From an uncultured Sphingomonadales bacterium (GTDB taxonomy: Bacteria; Pseudomonadota; Alphaproteobacteria; Sphingomonadales; Sphingomonadaceae), in contig CAINGT010000137.1 of assembly GCA_903848655.1 (NCBI GenBank), positions 1 through 35,818 of the forward strand: 35,818 nt of DNA, given 5' to 3'. Made by a program: the position numbers and the translations under genes. Below the pieces are notes generated by a model. That model ran no database searches. It was not told the origin of the DNA and saw only the letters and a program-made list of their open reading frames with translations. Positions 18,606 to 27,648 of the stretch are shown here, piece after piece. Position 1 is the first letter of the stretch. Every line of letters starts with the position of its first letter.

Positions 18606-19955
18606 ATGGCATCACGCGCCGACAACATTGCCAGCAATCTCAATCTGGCCAACTTCTCCAAGGCGACCGAGCTGCAGAACCGCATCTGGTTCACCGTCGG
18701 TGCGTTGATCGTCTTTCGGTTTTTGACTTTTGTGCCGTTGCCGGGGATCAATCCGGTGGCGCTCAAGGCGTTTAGTGACCGCACCAATGGCGGCATTCTT
18801 GACATCTTGAACATGTTTTCGGGCGGCGCGCTCAAGAATTTTTCGCTGATCGCGCTGGGCGTCATGCCCTATATCACTGCTTCGATCGTTGTGCAGTTGG
18901 GATCATCGCTGCATCCCGCGCTCGCCTCGCTCAAAAAAGAGGGTGAAAGCGGGCGCAAAAAGCTCAATCAGTATACCCGCTATGGCGCGGTGTTCCTGAC
19001 CATCGTGCAGGGCATGGCGATTGCACGCGGGGCGGTTGCCGGTCAGTTGCAAGTGCTGCCCGAAACGATGTTTTATGTCACCAGCATCATTTCGCTGATC
19101 GGCGGCACGATGTTCCTGCTGTGGCTGGGTGAACAGATCACCAGCCGGGGGATCGGCAACGGGGTGTCGCTGATTATCATGGCCGGGATCGTGGCGCAGA
19201 TGCCAAAATTTTTCGGCAATCTGTTCGAACAGGGCCGCACCGGGCAGCTTAACGGGTTCGTCATCGTTGGCGTGATCGCGCTGCTGGTGGCCATCGTGGT
19301 GTTCATCTGTTTCATGGAGCGCGCGCAGCGCCGTCTGCTTATCCAGTACCCGCGCCGCGCGACGCAAAACGGGGTGATGGCGGCTGATCGCAGCCATCTG
19401 CCGCTCAAGCTCAATACCGCAGGTGTGATCCCGCCGATTTTTGCCAGTTCGCTGCTGCTTCTGCCGCTGACCATCACGCAATTGGCGGGCAAGGCGATTT
19501 CGCCCGACACGCTGACGGGCAAGATCGTGATCGGCATGAACCAGTACCTTGGCCACGGCAAAACGCTGTACATGGTGCTCTATGCGCTGGGGATCATCTT
19601 CTTCAGCTTTTTCTACACCGCAGTGGTGTTCAACCCCGAAGAAACTGCCGATAATCTCAAGCGCAACGGTGGTTTCATCCCGGGCATCCGCCCGGGTCGC
19701 AACACGGCGGTCTATCTCGACTATGTCCTGACCCGGATCACCGTGCTGGGCGCTGCCTATATTACCGTGGTTTGCGTCGTGCCCGAATGGATCATGGCCG
19801 AAACCGGTATGGGCACGCTGTTTTTCGGTGGTACCAGCCTGCTGATCGTGGTCAATGTGACAGTCGATACGATTACCCAGATCCAGTCGCACTTGCTGGC
19901 GCACCAGTATGGCGATCTGATCAAGAAGGCCCGGTTGAAAGGGCGTATGCGCTGA
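18606..19955 (+). CDS. secY: Protein translocase subunit SecY
   Basis: A 449-residue inner-membrane channel protein with ten predicted transmembrane segments. It forms the SecYEG pore for exported and membrane proteins. Conserved features include LFxxPLPGIN-like VPLPGINP after TM1, the plug-region FSGGALKNFSLIALGVMPYITASI, and QYPRRATQNG in the large cytosolic loop. The final loop YxADNLKRNGGFIPGIRPG-like segment binds SecA and the ribosome. The start at 18606 (MASRADNIASN) matches the family; the in-frame extension 30 codons upstream is disfavoured. The 151-base gap before it holds no gene. Confidence 0.98.
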   Translation: MASRADNIASNLNLANFSKATELQNRIWFTVGALIVFRFLTFVPLPGINPVALKAFSDRTNGGILDILNMFSGGALKNFSLIALGVMPYITASIVVQLGSSLHPALASLKKEGESGRKKLNQYTRYGAVFLTIVQGMAIARGAVAGQLQVLPETMFYVTSIISLIGGTMFLLWLGEQITSRGIGNGVSLIIMAGIVAQMPKFFGNLFEQGRTGQLNGFVIVGVIALLVAIVVFICFMERAQRRLLIQYPRRATQNGVMAADRSHLPLKLNTAGVIPPIFASSLLLLPLTITQLAGKAISPDTLTGKIVIGMNQYLGHGKTLYMVLYALGIIFFSFFYTAVVFNPEETADNLKRNGGFIPGIRPGRNTAVYLDYVLTRITVLGAAYITVVCVVPEWIMAETGMGTLFFGGTSLLIVVNVTVDTITQIQSHLLAHQYGDLIKKARLKGRMR

Positions 19956-20000
19956 TCGGGCTGTGGCGCGAACGGGTGCGATAAAGGGGGGATACAAGCC

Positions 20001-20651
20001 TTGAATATCATCCTGTTGGGGCCGCCCGGTGCCGGTAAAGGCACCCAGGCACAGCGGCTGTTTGATCGCCACGGGCTTCGCCAGCTTTCGACCGGCGACA
20101 TGTTGCGCGCGGCGGTCAAGGCCGAAACCCCCGTCGGGCTGCAAGCCAAGGCGGTGATGGCGGCGGGCGAACTGGTGTCCGATGCGATTGTGTCAGCGCT
20201 GATTGGCGATGAACTCGACGCGCTGGGGCCGGGGCAGGGCGCGATTTTTGACGGCTATCCGCGCACCGCGCCGCAAGCCGATGCGCTTGATGCGATTCTG
20301 GCTGAGCGGGGCTTGCGTCTTGACCATGTGATCGAGCTCGATGTTGACGAAGATGCACTCGTCGAACGCATTACCGGGCGGTTTACGTGCGCGGCCTGCG
20401 GCAAAGGCTACCACGACCGGTTTGAGCAGCCCGTGGTTGCGGGCACGTGCGACAAATGTGGCGGGCACGACTTCAAACGTCGCCCCGATGACAACGAACT
20501 GACGGTGCGCACCCGCATGGCCGAATATCGCGCCAAGACCGCGCCGATCCTGCCGATTTATGAAGCACGCGGGATTGTCTCGCACATCGACGGCATGGCC
20601 CCAATCGACACGGTGACCGCCGCCATCGAAGCGATCATCGCGGCGGGCTGA
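20001..20651 (+). CDS. adk: Adenylate kinase (zinc-binding LID type)
   Basis: A 216-residue enzyme converting AMP + ATP to 2 ADP. The P-loop is GPPGAGKGT (residues 7-15), followed by the STGDMLR AMP-binding region and FDGYPRT (83-89). The LID domain has four cysteines (130, 133, 150, 153), as in zinc-stabilised adenylate kinases. The start codon is TTG at 20001 with GGGGGG upstream; no in-frame ATG precedes the P-loop. It follows secY by 45 bases and converges with the next gene, only 6 bases from its stop. Confidence 0.97.
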   Translation: MNIILLGPPGAGKGTQAQRLFDRHGLRQLSTGDMLRAAVKAETPVGLQAKAVMAAGELVSDAIVSALIGDELDALGPGQGAIFDGYPRTAPQADALDAILAERGLRLDHVIELDVDEDALVERITGRFTCAACGKGYHDRFEQPVVAGTCDKCGGHDFKRRPDDNELTVRTRMAEYRAKTAPILPIYEARGIVSHIDGMAPIDTVTAAIEAIIAAG

Positions 20652-20657
20652 CGCCGC

Positions 20658-21461
20658 TTACGCAACGGCGGGATAGCCCGCAGCGCGGGCGGATGCTTCA
20701 AGCGCGGGGATCACCGCATAGTCGGCGCGGCCCAAAGTCGCAAATCCGGTCAGCCGCAGTGCAGCGCGCGTGCCCGCCAGTGCCGGGTCGGTCAGCACGT
20801 CCGCCAGCGCGATACGCAAAGCCCGGACAGTCGCGGGCGGCTGGCCCGCCGCCGTGACCAGCGGCAAGCCCGGTGTCGCTGTGGTCCAGCCCAGCACCCG
20901 CACCCGGCGGTCGATGCCCCGATAGCGGTCGCGCAGCAGCGCCAGCGTTACCGCGTCGATGGCGGCGATATCGGCTGCGCCTGCGATCACCGCGTTCAGG
21001 CTGCGCTGATGCGTGCCGGTTTCGATCACACGGCCAAAGAACCGGCCGCCGCGCGCATAGGGCGCGATGGCAGCGCGCAACAGGTTCATGCCGCTGTTTG
21101 AATCGCGCGCGTTGATCGCGGCGCGTCGGCCCGCCAGCGCGGCGAGATCGGGCGCGGGGTCATCGCGCCGGACGATCAGCGCAGAGCGGTGTGCGGCCCC
21201 CTCACAGCCCGGCGCGTTATAGCACGGGGTGGCGACCAGTGTAACCGCGTCAGCCAAATGCATCGTTAAGGGATAGCCGCACGTTTGTGCCAGCAGCAAA
21301 TCGGGCGCGGTCCAGATTGTGCCGAGCGCGCGCGTGCGCGTCAGCCCGGCGGGCACGGCGGTTAGCCCGGCCGTGCGCAGCCGCGCGGCGATGGCGCGCC
21401 ACAGATGGTCGTTCGCATCGTGCAACCACGGCGGATCGTACATCCCGAACGAAGCGATCAA
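20658..21461 (-). CDS. PhnD-like phosphate/phosphonate-binding protein, no signal peptide
   Basis: About 267 residues resembling the periplasmic-binding-protein family of phosphonate ABC transporters (PhnD-like, PF12974). The opening IASFGMYDPPWLHDANDHLW, the CGYPLT segment and the INARDSNSGMNLLR region fit the family. Start is probably TTG at 21461, overlapping the desaturase stop (TTGA); ATG at 21443 is the alternative. Either way no signal peptide exists, and no permease or ATPase gene is nearby. It may act in the cytoplasm as a sensor or binding protein, or be a remnant. The upstream in-frame extension lies entirely over the desaturase gene and is a shadow. Confidence 0.75.
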   Translation of the reverse strand: MIASFGMYDPPWLHDANDHLWRAIAARLRTAGLTAVPAGLTRTRALGTIWTAPDLLLAQTCGYPLTMHLADAVTLVATPCYNAPGCEGAAHRSALIVRRDDPAPDLAALAGRRAAINARDSNSGMNLLRAAIAPYARGGRFFGRVIETGTHQRSLNAVIAGAADIAAIDAVTLALLRDRYRGIDRRVRVLGWTTATPGLPLVTAAGQPPATVRALRIALADVLTDPALAGTRAALRLTGFATLGRADYAVIPALEASARAAGYPAVA

Positions 21462-22351
21462 GCGCGCGGTGCCTGTGGTGCCGGATGCACCAGCCGGTCG
21501 TGCGGACGCAGCGCGAACCGGGCAAATACCGCGCCATAACCGGCATAGCGCGGGGCATCGGCAAAGCTGGCGGGTTCGGCACGCGCGAGCGAGGGAAGGC
21601 GATACCACGCCAGGCCCGGGTGCGCGTGGTGCCAGGCGTGCAAATTGTTGTTGAGGAACAGCAGCGCCAAGGGACCATGATCGCGCACGATGGCGGTGCG
21701 CGCCGCCGGATCGGGGCTGGCGCGGTGTTCGGCAAAAGACCGGATCAGCGACAGCGCGGTGCCCGGCCAGACGAAAGCCAGCACATAAAGCCAAATCGGC
21801 AGCCCGACATGGGCCAGCCATGTCAGCACCAATGCCACCCCGGCGAGATGCGGCAGCCAATCGCGCGCCACCTGCAACGGGGCGTGACGGGCTCGCCGGG
21901 CCTCTGCCAGCCAGAACCGGGCGACGCGGATCGGCGGACCGACCACCATCCGCCCGATCAGCGTGGCTTCGAGCGCAGCCACCACGTGCGGCAGTCCCCC
22001 GCCCCGCGACAGATAGTTGCTTTCGCTATCATCGAACGGATCGGTCAGGTGCGGCGTGGCATGATGCGCGTGATGGTCGCGCCGGTAGATCGCATAAGGC
22101 AACCATAGCGCCAGCGGTATCGCGCCGATCAGATCGTTGATCCAGCGCACGCGCGTGGGATGGCCGTGAATCGCCTCGTGCTGCAACGAGCCGTGCCACG
22201 CAATCAACCAGCCGCCGCCCGCCACCAGCAACGGCCACGGCAGCGCGGCATGATGGGCGGTCAGCACCAGCCAACCGCCATAGATCACCCCGGCCAGCCC
22301 GAGGGTCGGCCATTCGATGGAAAAAGCGCTATGATCGGGCGCACAGGACAT
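21458..22351 (-). CDS. Membrane fatty acid desaturase family protein
   Basis: A 297-residue integral membrane di-iron enzyme of the fatty acid desaturase/hydroxylase superfamily (PF00487). The three histidine boxes are HEAIHGH (residues 58-64), HHAHH (93-97) and HAWHHAHP (238-245), placed around hydrophobic segments at about 18-50, 72-88, 165-195. The ATG at 22351 is 49 bases after the methyltransferase stop, and its own stop overlaps the PhnD-like start by 4 bases, so the three genes probably form one transcript. Substrate (acyl lipid, sphingolipid or carotenoid) cannot be assigned. Confidence 0.85.
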   Translation of the reverse strand: MSCAPDHSAFSIEWPTLGLAGVIYGGWLVLTAHHAALPWPLLVAGGGWLIAWHGSLQHEAIHGHPTRVRWINDLIGAIPLALWLPYAIYRRDHHAHHATPHLTDPFDDSESNYLSRGGGLPHVVAALEATLIGRMVVGPPIRVARFWLAEARRARHAPLQVARDWLPHLAGVALVLTWLAHVGLPIWLYVLAFVWPGTALSLIRSFAEHRASPDPAARTAIVRDHGPLALLFLNNNLHAWHHAHPGLAWYRLPSLARAEPASFADAPRYAGYGAVFARFALRPHDRLVHPAPQAPRA

Positions 22352-22400
22352 AAGGCAAAAATAGCACCAGACCGGCCAAAGTCCAGATGCGCGCGATCAA

Positions 22401-23297
22401 TCAGCCGCGCCAGTCGCGCAAGGCCGCAATATGGTCCGGCCCAATCCCGCAACACCCGCCCAGCAGTGTTGCCCCGGCATCATACCACGCGCGCGCAAAC
22501 CGCAGATAGCCCGCCGGATCAAGATCGGCGCGAATGTCGCACAACTGGTCATTGGCGGCGGCATCGGCGGCTTGCGGGGGAAAGGCATTGGCATAGACGC
22601 CTACCGCCAGATCGCTGGCGGCGCGCGCGGCAGATACCGCAGCGGCCATCACTTCGGGTTGGCTGCAATTGAACAGGATTGCCGTTGCGCCCAGCCGCTG
22701 TGCGAGCCGGGCGGCATCGGCAACGCTTTCGCCCGACCGCAGCCGGGGCGGTGCAAGCGCATCATCATCCGCCAGCGTGAATGACAGCCACAGCGGCTTG
22801 CCCGTGGGGCCGGTGAGTTCGGCCACCAGTTCGGCCTCGCGCAAGGCAGACAGCGTTTCAGCCTGCCAATGATCCACCCACGGCTCCAGCGCATCGACCA
22901 GCACGCGCAAGATCGGGCGGGCGCGGGCAATATCGACCAGATCGGGGCGGTATGATCCGCACACCGGCGGCAACGACCCGCCGACCGCCACCCGATGCGC
23001 CGCGCCATCGGCAACCCCGCGCGCCAGCCGACCCGCCAGCGCCGCGAGTTCGGCCCCGCGCGCGGCAAAACGGTCTTCGCCAATATGGAACGGCACGACG
23101 GCATAGGAATTCGCGGAGATCGCATCGGCCCCGGCATCGACATAGCTCTGGTGCACGCGGGTGACGAAATGCGGCGCTTCGATCAGCGCCAGCGCCGACC
23201 ATTCGGGCTGCCGAAATGGCGCGCCGATACGCATCAGTTCGCGCCCGGTACCGCCATCGAGCAGGGTGACGGGCAAGCGCGCGGCGGTGGTGGGCAA
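22401..23297 (-). CDS. Homocysteine S-methyltransferase family protein
   Basis: A 298-residue protein of the zinc-dependent homocysteine methyltransferase family, which makes methionine from homocysteine with S-methylmethionine or a related donor. The TIM-barrel start TLLDGGTGREL is typical, and the zinc ligands are C211 (FNCSQPE) and C282-C283 (GGCCGIGPDHI). TTG at 23297 has GGAG 8 bases upstream and gives the usual length; a further in-frame TTG at 23357 would add 20 residues. It is first of the three-gene minus-strand set. It could be MmuM-like; the methyl donor is not provable from sequence. Confidence 0.85.
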   Translation of the reverse strand: MPTTAARLPVTLLDGGTGRELMRIGAPFRQPEWSALALIEAPHFVTRVHQSYVDAGADAISANSYAVVPFHIGEDRFAARGAELAALAGRLARGVADGAAHRVAVGGSLPPVCGSYRPDLVDIARARPILRVLVDALEPWVDHWQAETLSALREAELVAELTGPTGKPLWLSFTLADDDALAPPRLRSGESVADAARLAQRLGATAILFNCSQPEVMAAAVSAARAASDLAVGVYANAFPPQAADAAANDQLCDIRADLDPAGYLRFARAWYDAGATLLGGCCGIGPDHIAALRDWRG

Positions 23298-23375
23298 GGG
23301 TCGTTCTCCAGTCTGCACTAGCCCCCGCTTGTCGCAGGCCGAGATGGGCCTGGTCAAGCGCGCACTGCCACCGGG

Positions 23376-23408
23376 ACAAACCCCCGGCGCGGATAGCCGC
23401 GCCGGGGG
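23376..23408 (-). terminator. Terminator of the YXWGXW-repeat gene
   Basis: CCCCCGGCGCGG (23381-23392) and CCGCGCCGGGGG (23397-23408) form a perfect 12-bp stem with a 4-base loop. Read on the minus strand it is followed by TTTGT. It begins 20 bases after the stop of the exported-protein gene at 23429, separating it from the methyltransferase gene. Confidence 0.75.
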
Positions 23409-23428
23409 GCGGGATTGATCGTGCGGGT

Positions 23429-24451
23429 TTACGGTTGTTCGCGCGGTGGACGCGGTTGCGCCGGTTGCGGGCGCTGTGCCGGGCGCGGGGGAGCGGGTGG
23501 ACGGACAACCGCCGGGCGCGGCGGTGGTGCGGCGTGAACCGGGGGTGCCGAGCGCGGGGCAGGGCCTGCTTCGCGCACCGGGTGGCTGCGTTCGATGATG
23601 GGGGCTTGATCGGGTCGCTGCTGTGCGTGCGGCCTGGGGCGGTCCGCGGGTGCCGGACGATCCCGCTCGATCAGCGCGGGCGGGCGTGGCGGCGCGATGA
23701 TCGCGGCTGGCCGCGGGCCGCGCCGCGGCGGTCCCTCGCCAACCCCGGGAGGCTGGTGCATCGGCTGCGGCGCGCGGCCCGGATCAATGCGATGCGGATT
23801 GGCCGCGCGCCATGCCGGATCGATGGCCCCGGCGGCAGCGCGCGGATTGCCCGCGGCTTCGCGTTCGCGCTGCTGCTGCGCGGGGGTCTGCTCAAAGCGC
23901 GGACCGGGCCGACCTTGCCCTGGCGGGCGCGCGGCGATCCCGCCATTGCCGCCGCTATAGCTGATACGCGGGCCGGGTCGCGGCGCGCGTGACCGTTCGG
24001 CATGGCGGCGATAGGCGACATGGCCCCCGACCCAGCGCCCCCCTTCCCAGCCCCGGCCATGATAACCATGGCCATAGTCGATGCCGCCGTACCAGCCAAC
24101 CGAGCGCCCCCAATAGCCCTGATGAAACAGATAGGCATCGCTGTCCCAGCCCCACCACGCCGGGGTCCACAACAGGCCGGTCCGTGGTGGGTGTTCCCAG
24201 AACCCTTCCACCCAGGCGTAATCGTCAATCGCCGCGCTCCACGCCCAATAGCCCGGCACCCAGACATAGTCGCGTCCGGGCAGCGGGGGCTGGTCATAGA
24301 TTGGCAGCGGTGGCGGGGCGCGGCCGATGCGAATCGCCAGTTCGCCCCCCATCTGCGCATGGGCAGCGCCCGCGATCAGCGCAAGCGTGGGGGCGATGAT
24401 GACAAGCGCGCCAGCGGCGCGGAGCGAAAGCGACAAGGGAATGGTGCGCAT
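23429..24451 (-). CDS. Exported YXWGXW-repeat, proline-rich protein
   Basis: A 340-residue protein with a signal peptide (residues 1-32, ending GAAHA before QMGG). Aromatic repeats of the YXWGXW type (PF12779) occur at about 62-71 (YVWVPGYWAW), 78-86 (DYAWVEGFW) and 94-114. The C-terminal 190 residues are rich in Pro, Arg and Ala and look disordered. Likely periplasmic or surface-attached; function unknown. The ATG at 24451 is preferred to an in-frame TTG 7 codons upstream because it starts the signal peptide directly. It is divergent from rpsM. Confidence 0.82.
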   Translation of the reverse strand: MRTIPLSLSLRAAGALVIIAPTLALIAGAAHAQMGGELAIRIGRAPPPLPIYDQPPLPGRDYVWVPGYWAWSAAIDDYAWVEGFWEHPPRTGLLWTPAWWGWDSDAYLFHQGYWGRSVGWYGGIDYGHGYHGRGWEGGRWVGGHVAYRRHAERSRAPRPGPRISYSGGNGGIAARPPGQGRPGPRFEQTPAQQQREREAAGNPRAAAGAIDPAWRAANPHRIDPGRAPQPMHQPPGVGEGPPRRGPRPAAIIAPPRPPALIERDRPAPADRPRPHAQQRPDQAPIIERSHPVREAGPAPRSAPPVHAAPPPRPAVVRPPAPPRPAQRPQPAQPRPPREQP

Positions 24452-24623
24452 GGACTGAAATCCTGTGGTCAATCGTCAAGTCCCCGCGCGGGCAGCTTAC
24501 GGCCCGCAAATTGAAACGGGGTATGAACGGGATGGTCGCCACTTTGACCAAGGGCCGGAATCCGGCTAACGAAGTGGGCCGAGCCGCTGGCTAGGGATCA
24601 TCCGCATGCTCGCCGAATCGTGG

Positions 24624-24652
24624 TTGACGCTTGCCGCGAATCCGCCTAAGCG
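24624..24652 (+). promoter_or_regulatory. Candidate promoter of the alpha cluster (rpsM-rpsK-rpoA)
   Basis: TTGACG (24624-24629), 17-base spacer, TAAGCG (24647-24652), matching the layout found before rpsL. It would give a leader of about 180 bases. The 389-base gap (24452-24840) contains no convincing gene. A separate promoter is expected, because the preceding 3.8 kb is on the other strand. Confidence 0.4.
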
Positions 24653-24840
24653 CGCCTTTCACTCGACACCGTCTGCAAGGGGGTTCGTTCTGGTCAGGGC
24701 TGAAAGCACTGGCTGGATGACGGATTTCCTGCATCGCCGCGCGGGTGTTTCGCGATGAGATAGGGTCCCGGCAAGCGGGGGCGGGCTGAACGGCCTCCCG
24801 GCTTTCCCACGGTGCCCTGTGGAGCTTAACGGAGAAACAA

Positions 24841-25209
24841 GTGGCTCGTATTGCCGGGGTCAATATCCCCACCAACAAGCGCGTGATTGTCGCGCTGACC
24901 TATATTCACGGTATCGGCCCGTTTCAGGCCCGCCAGATCGCAGATAAGCTGGGAATCGACCACGCCCGCCGGGTGCAGGATCTGTCTGACGCCGAAGTGC
25001 TGCAAATCCGCGAAACGATCGACTCCGATCTTACTGTCGAAGGCGATTTGCGGCGCGAAACCGCGATGAACATCAAGCGGCTGATGGATCTTGCCTGCTA
25101 TCGCGGGTTGCGTCATCGCAAGGGCCTGCCGGTACGCGGACAGCGCACGCACACCAATGCGCGCACCCGCAAGGGCAAGTCCAAGCCGATCGCCGGCAAG
25201 AAGAAATAA
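24841..25209 (+). CDS. rpsM: 30S ribosomal protein S13
   Basis: A 122-residue uS13 that bridges the small-subunit head to L5. It opens [25 protein letters not shown] and ends with the basic tail [16 protein letters not shown]. The start is GTG at 24841, with GGAGAAACAA just before. First gene of the alpha cluster, here separated from adk by four minus-strand genes. Confidence 0.98.
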   Translation: MARIAGVNIPTNKRVIVALTYIHGIGPFQARQIADKLGIDHARRVQDLSDAEVLQIRETIDSDLTVEGDLRRETAMNIKRLMDLACYRGLRHRKGLPVRGQRTHTNARTRKGKSKPIAGKKK

Positions 25210-25289
25210 GCCGCACACAGCTTTAGGCCGAGGCGCGGCCGCCACGCGGCCCCCCGGTTCCCCAACGGTTTCGACAGGATTCAAGCACA

Positions 25290-25679
25290 ATGGCTCGCGA
25301 ACCTCAGCGTATCAAGCGGCGGGAGCGCAAGAACATCACCAGTGGTGTCGCGCACGTCAATGCCAGCTTCAACAACACCATGATCACTATCACCGATGCC
25401 CAGGGCAACGCCATCTCATGGTCGTCTGCCGGCATGATGGGCTTTAAGGGCAGCCGCAAATCGACGCCTTATGCTGCGCAAGTCGCCGCCGACGATGCCG
25501 GTAAAAAAGCCGCCGAACACGGTGTGCGCACGCTCGAAGTCGAAGTCAAAGGCCCCGGGTCGGGCCGCGAAAGCGCGCTGCGCGCGTTGCAGGCGGTGGG
25601 CTTTACGATCACCGCGATCCGCGATGTGACCGCGATCCCGCACAACGGTGTACGCCCGTCCAAGCGGCGGCGCGTCTGA
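25290..25679 (+). CDS. rpsK: 30S ribosomal protein S11
   Basis: A 129-residue uS11 of the platform. It contains [22 protein letters not shown] and ends in [18 protein letters not shown], the family signature. Eighty bases after rpsM and 128 bases before rpoA; no rpsD is present between them, as in other alphaproteobacteria. Confidence 0.98.
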   Translation: MAREPQRIKRRERKNITSGVAHVNASFNNTMITITDAQGNAISWSSAGMMGFKGSRKSTPYAAQVAADDAGKKAAEHGVRTLEVEVKGPGSGRESALRALQAVGFTITAIRDVTAIPHNGVRPSKRRRV

Positions 25680-25807
25680 CCTGCCGGCTGGCGGGTGGTG
25701 CGCCGGGGTCCTGATCCGGACCCGGTTATACCCTGCTCGCCCAATATCTGACCGGTCGTGGCATCGTTTGCCCAGACCGGCGCTCCCGATCAAACCAGGG
25801 GAATTCC

Positions 25808-26869
25808 ATGACTGTCAACATCAAGAACTGGCAGGAACTGAAGAAGCCCAACACGCTTGAAATCAGGCCCGGCAACGATCCGCAACGGCGCGCGACATTC
25901 GTCGCCGAACCGCTTGAACGCGGCTTTGGCCTGACGCTGGGCAATGCGCTGCGCCGGGTGCTGCTGTCATCGCTGCAAGGCGCGGCGGTCACCTCGATCC
26001 GCATCGAGAACGTGTTGCACGAATTTTCCTCGCTTGCCGGGGTGCGCGAAGATGTCACCGACATCGTGCTCAACGTCAAACAGATCGCCTTGCGGATGCA
26101 GGGTGAAGGCCCCAAGCGGCTGCAACTGTCGGCGACTGGCCCTGGCGAAGTGCGCGCGGGCGATATCGCGGTAACCGGCGATATCGAAGTGTTGAACAAA
26201 GACCTCGTGATCTGCCATCTGGACGAAGGCGCGACGTTCAACATGGAACTGACCGCCGATACTGGCAAAGGCTATGTGCCGGCAGTGGCCAACCGCCCGA
26301 TTGATGCGCCGATCGGGCTGATCCCGATCGATTCGCTCTATTCGCCGGTGCGGCAGGTGTCGTACAAGATTGACGCGGCGCGCATCGGGCAGGAACTCGA
26401 TTACGACAAGCTCAACCTGACGGTCGAAACCGATGGAACGATCTCGCCGGAAGACGCAGTCGCTTATGCCGCGCGGATCCTGCAGGATCAGTTGTCGCTG
26501 TTCGTTCACTTCGACGATCAACTGCCATCGGGCCATGTCACCACGGTGGTCGGGATTTCCAGCCATGCGCCGGAAGAAAGCGATACCAATCAGCTCAACC
26601 GCTATCTGCTCAAGAAAGTCGATGAGCTGGAACTGTCGGTGCGTTCGGCCAATTGCCTCAAGAACGACAACATCATCTATATCGGCGATCTGGTGCAGAA
26701 GACCGAAGCGGAAATGTTGCGCACGCCCAACTTTGGCCGCAAATCGCTGAACGAGATCAAGGAAGTGCTGTCTTCGATGGGGCTGCGGCTGGGGATGGAT
26801 ATCCCTGGCTGGCCGCCGGAAAACATCGAGGAAATGGCCAAGAAGCTCGAACAGGAACTGCTCGGCTAG
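25808..26869 (+). CDS. rpoA: RNA polymerase subunit alpha
   Basis: A 353-residue subunit that nucleates the core enzyme. The N-terminal domain (to about 235) includes [18 protein letters not shown], the dimerisation motif. The C-terminal domain (about 265-345) includes the DNA- and activator-contacting residues in [18 protein letters not shown] and the helix-hairpin-helix [20 protein letters not shown] precedes the ATG. The stop codon TAG (26867-26869) is formed by the first three bases of the dispersed repeat, so the repeat abuts the gene exactly. Confidence 0.98.
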   Translation: MTVNIKNWQELKKPNTLEIRPGNDPQRRATFVAEPLERGFGLTLGNALRRVLLSSLQGAAVTSIRIENVLHEFSSLAGVREDVTDIVLNVKQIALRMQGEGPKRLQLSATGPGEVRAGDIAVTGDIEVLNKDLVICHLDEGATFNMELTADTGKGYVPAVANRPIDAPIGLIPIDSLYSPVRQVSYKIDAARIGQELDYDKLNLTVETDGTISPEDAVAYAARILQDQLSLFVHFDDQLPSGHVTTVVGISSHAPEESDTNQLNRYLLKKVDELELSVRSANCLKNDNIIYIGDLVQKTEAEMLRTPNFGRKSLNEIKEVLSSMGLRLGMDIPGWPPENIEEMAKKLEQELLG

Positions 26870-26970
26870 AGCGGAATGCGATTAGATTGAATTGCATCCC
26901 GCTCTAGAGTCTTTGTTTTCGCGTGATTTATTGCGAAAAACCGGTTCCCACTTTTTCGCATCACGCTCTA
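26867..26970 (+). repeat. Dispersed two-palindrome repeat, copy 2 (between rpoA and rplQ)
   Basis: 104 bp. Palindrome A: arms 26867-26883 and 26890-26906 with 6-base loop AGATTG, two imperfect pairs. Palindrome B: GCGTGA and TGCGAAAAA pair with TTTTTCGCA and TCACGC around the loop CCGGTTCCCAC. The element starts TAGAGC and ends GCTCTA. Inside the alpha operon it could act as a partial terminator or RNA processing or stability site between rpoA and rplQ. Confidence 0.9.
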
Positions 26971-27074
26971 ATTGCGCGTTGCGGGTTTACCAAGGGGGCA
27001 CCACGGCCGCCCCGGATACCAATCGGCCAGCTTTGGGTTACCTGATACGGACCCTCAACGAACGGACATGATCG

Positions 27075-27500
27075 ATGCGTCATAAACTCGGACAGCGTAA
27101 ACTGGGGCGGACTTCGGCCCACCGCATTGCGCTGCTGCGCAACTTGTCGGCTGCGCTCATCAAGCACGAACAGATCACCACGACTTTGCCCAAGGCCAAG
27201 GAATTGCGGCCTTATGTCGAAAAGCTGATCTCGCTGGCCAAGCATGGCGGTCTGTCGAACCGGCGGCTCGCGCACGCCCGGCTGCTTGATGAGCCGCAGG
27301 AAAAGAAGCTGTTTGAAGTTCTGGCAGCGCGCTATGCGGATCGCCAGGGCGGCTATACCCGCATTATCAAAGCGGGCTATCGCGCGTCCGACGCTGCGCC
27401 CATCGCGGTGATCGAATTGGTTGATCGTGATGTTGCTGCAAAGGGTCTTGATTCCGGCCCGGTGCAAAACGCCGATGCCGAAGAGTTCGAAGCCGCCTGA
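27075..27500 (+). CDS. rplQ: 50S ribosomal protein L17
   Basis: A 141-residue bL17 of the exit-tunnel region. It begins [24 protein letters not shown] and contains [16 protein letters not shown] and [12 protein letters not shown]. The last 20 residues are an acidic tail. It is 205 bases after rpoA because of the intervening repeat, and is followed by a terminator. Confidence 0.97.
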   Translation: MRHKLGQRKLGRTSAHRIALLRNLSAALIKHEQITTTLPKAKELRPYVEKLISLAKHGGLSNRRLAHARLLDEPQEKKLFEVLAARYADRQGGYTRIIKAGYRASDAAPIAVIELVDRDVAAKGLDSGPVQNADAEEFEAA

Positions 27501-27522
27501 TCGCCAGATCAGTCCGGTTTTG

Positions 27523-27556
27523 AAAGGGGGCGGTGCCGACGGGCATCGCCCTTTTT
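27523..27556 (+). terminator. Rho-independent terminator after rplQ
   Basis: GGGCGGTGCC (27528-27537) pairs with GGCATCGCCC (27542-27551), one G-U pair, with loop GACG, followed by TTTTT (27552-27556). AAAGG before the stem extends pairing with the T-run. It closes the ribosomal gene region. Confidence 0.85.
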
Positions 27557-27648
27557 GCTGTGTGTTGGCCGGTTGATGGCGGGTTGCGCAAAGCCGGGCG
27601 GAAGGTATGACGGGCAGCGCATACCGCCAGATTGAGGATTTCTGACAG

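Noticed and set aside
20658..21860. 400-residue version of the PhnD-like protein
   Set aside because: The first 133 residues lie entirely over the desaturase gene and are Arg/Ala-rich shadow sequence; the real domain begins at about 21461.
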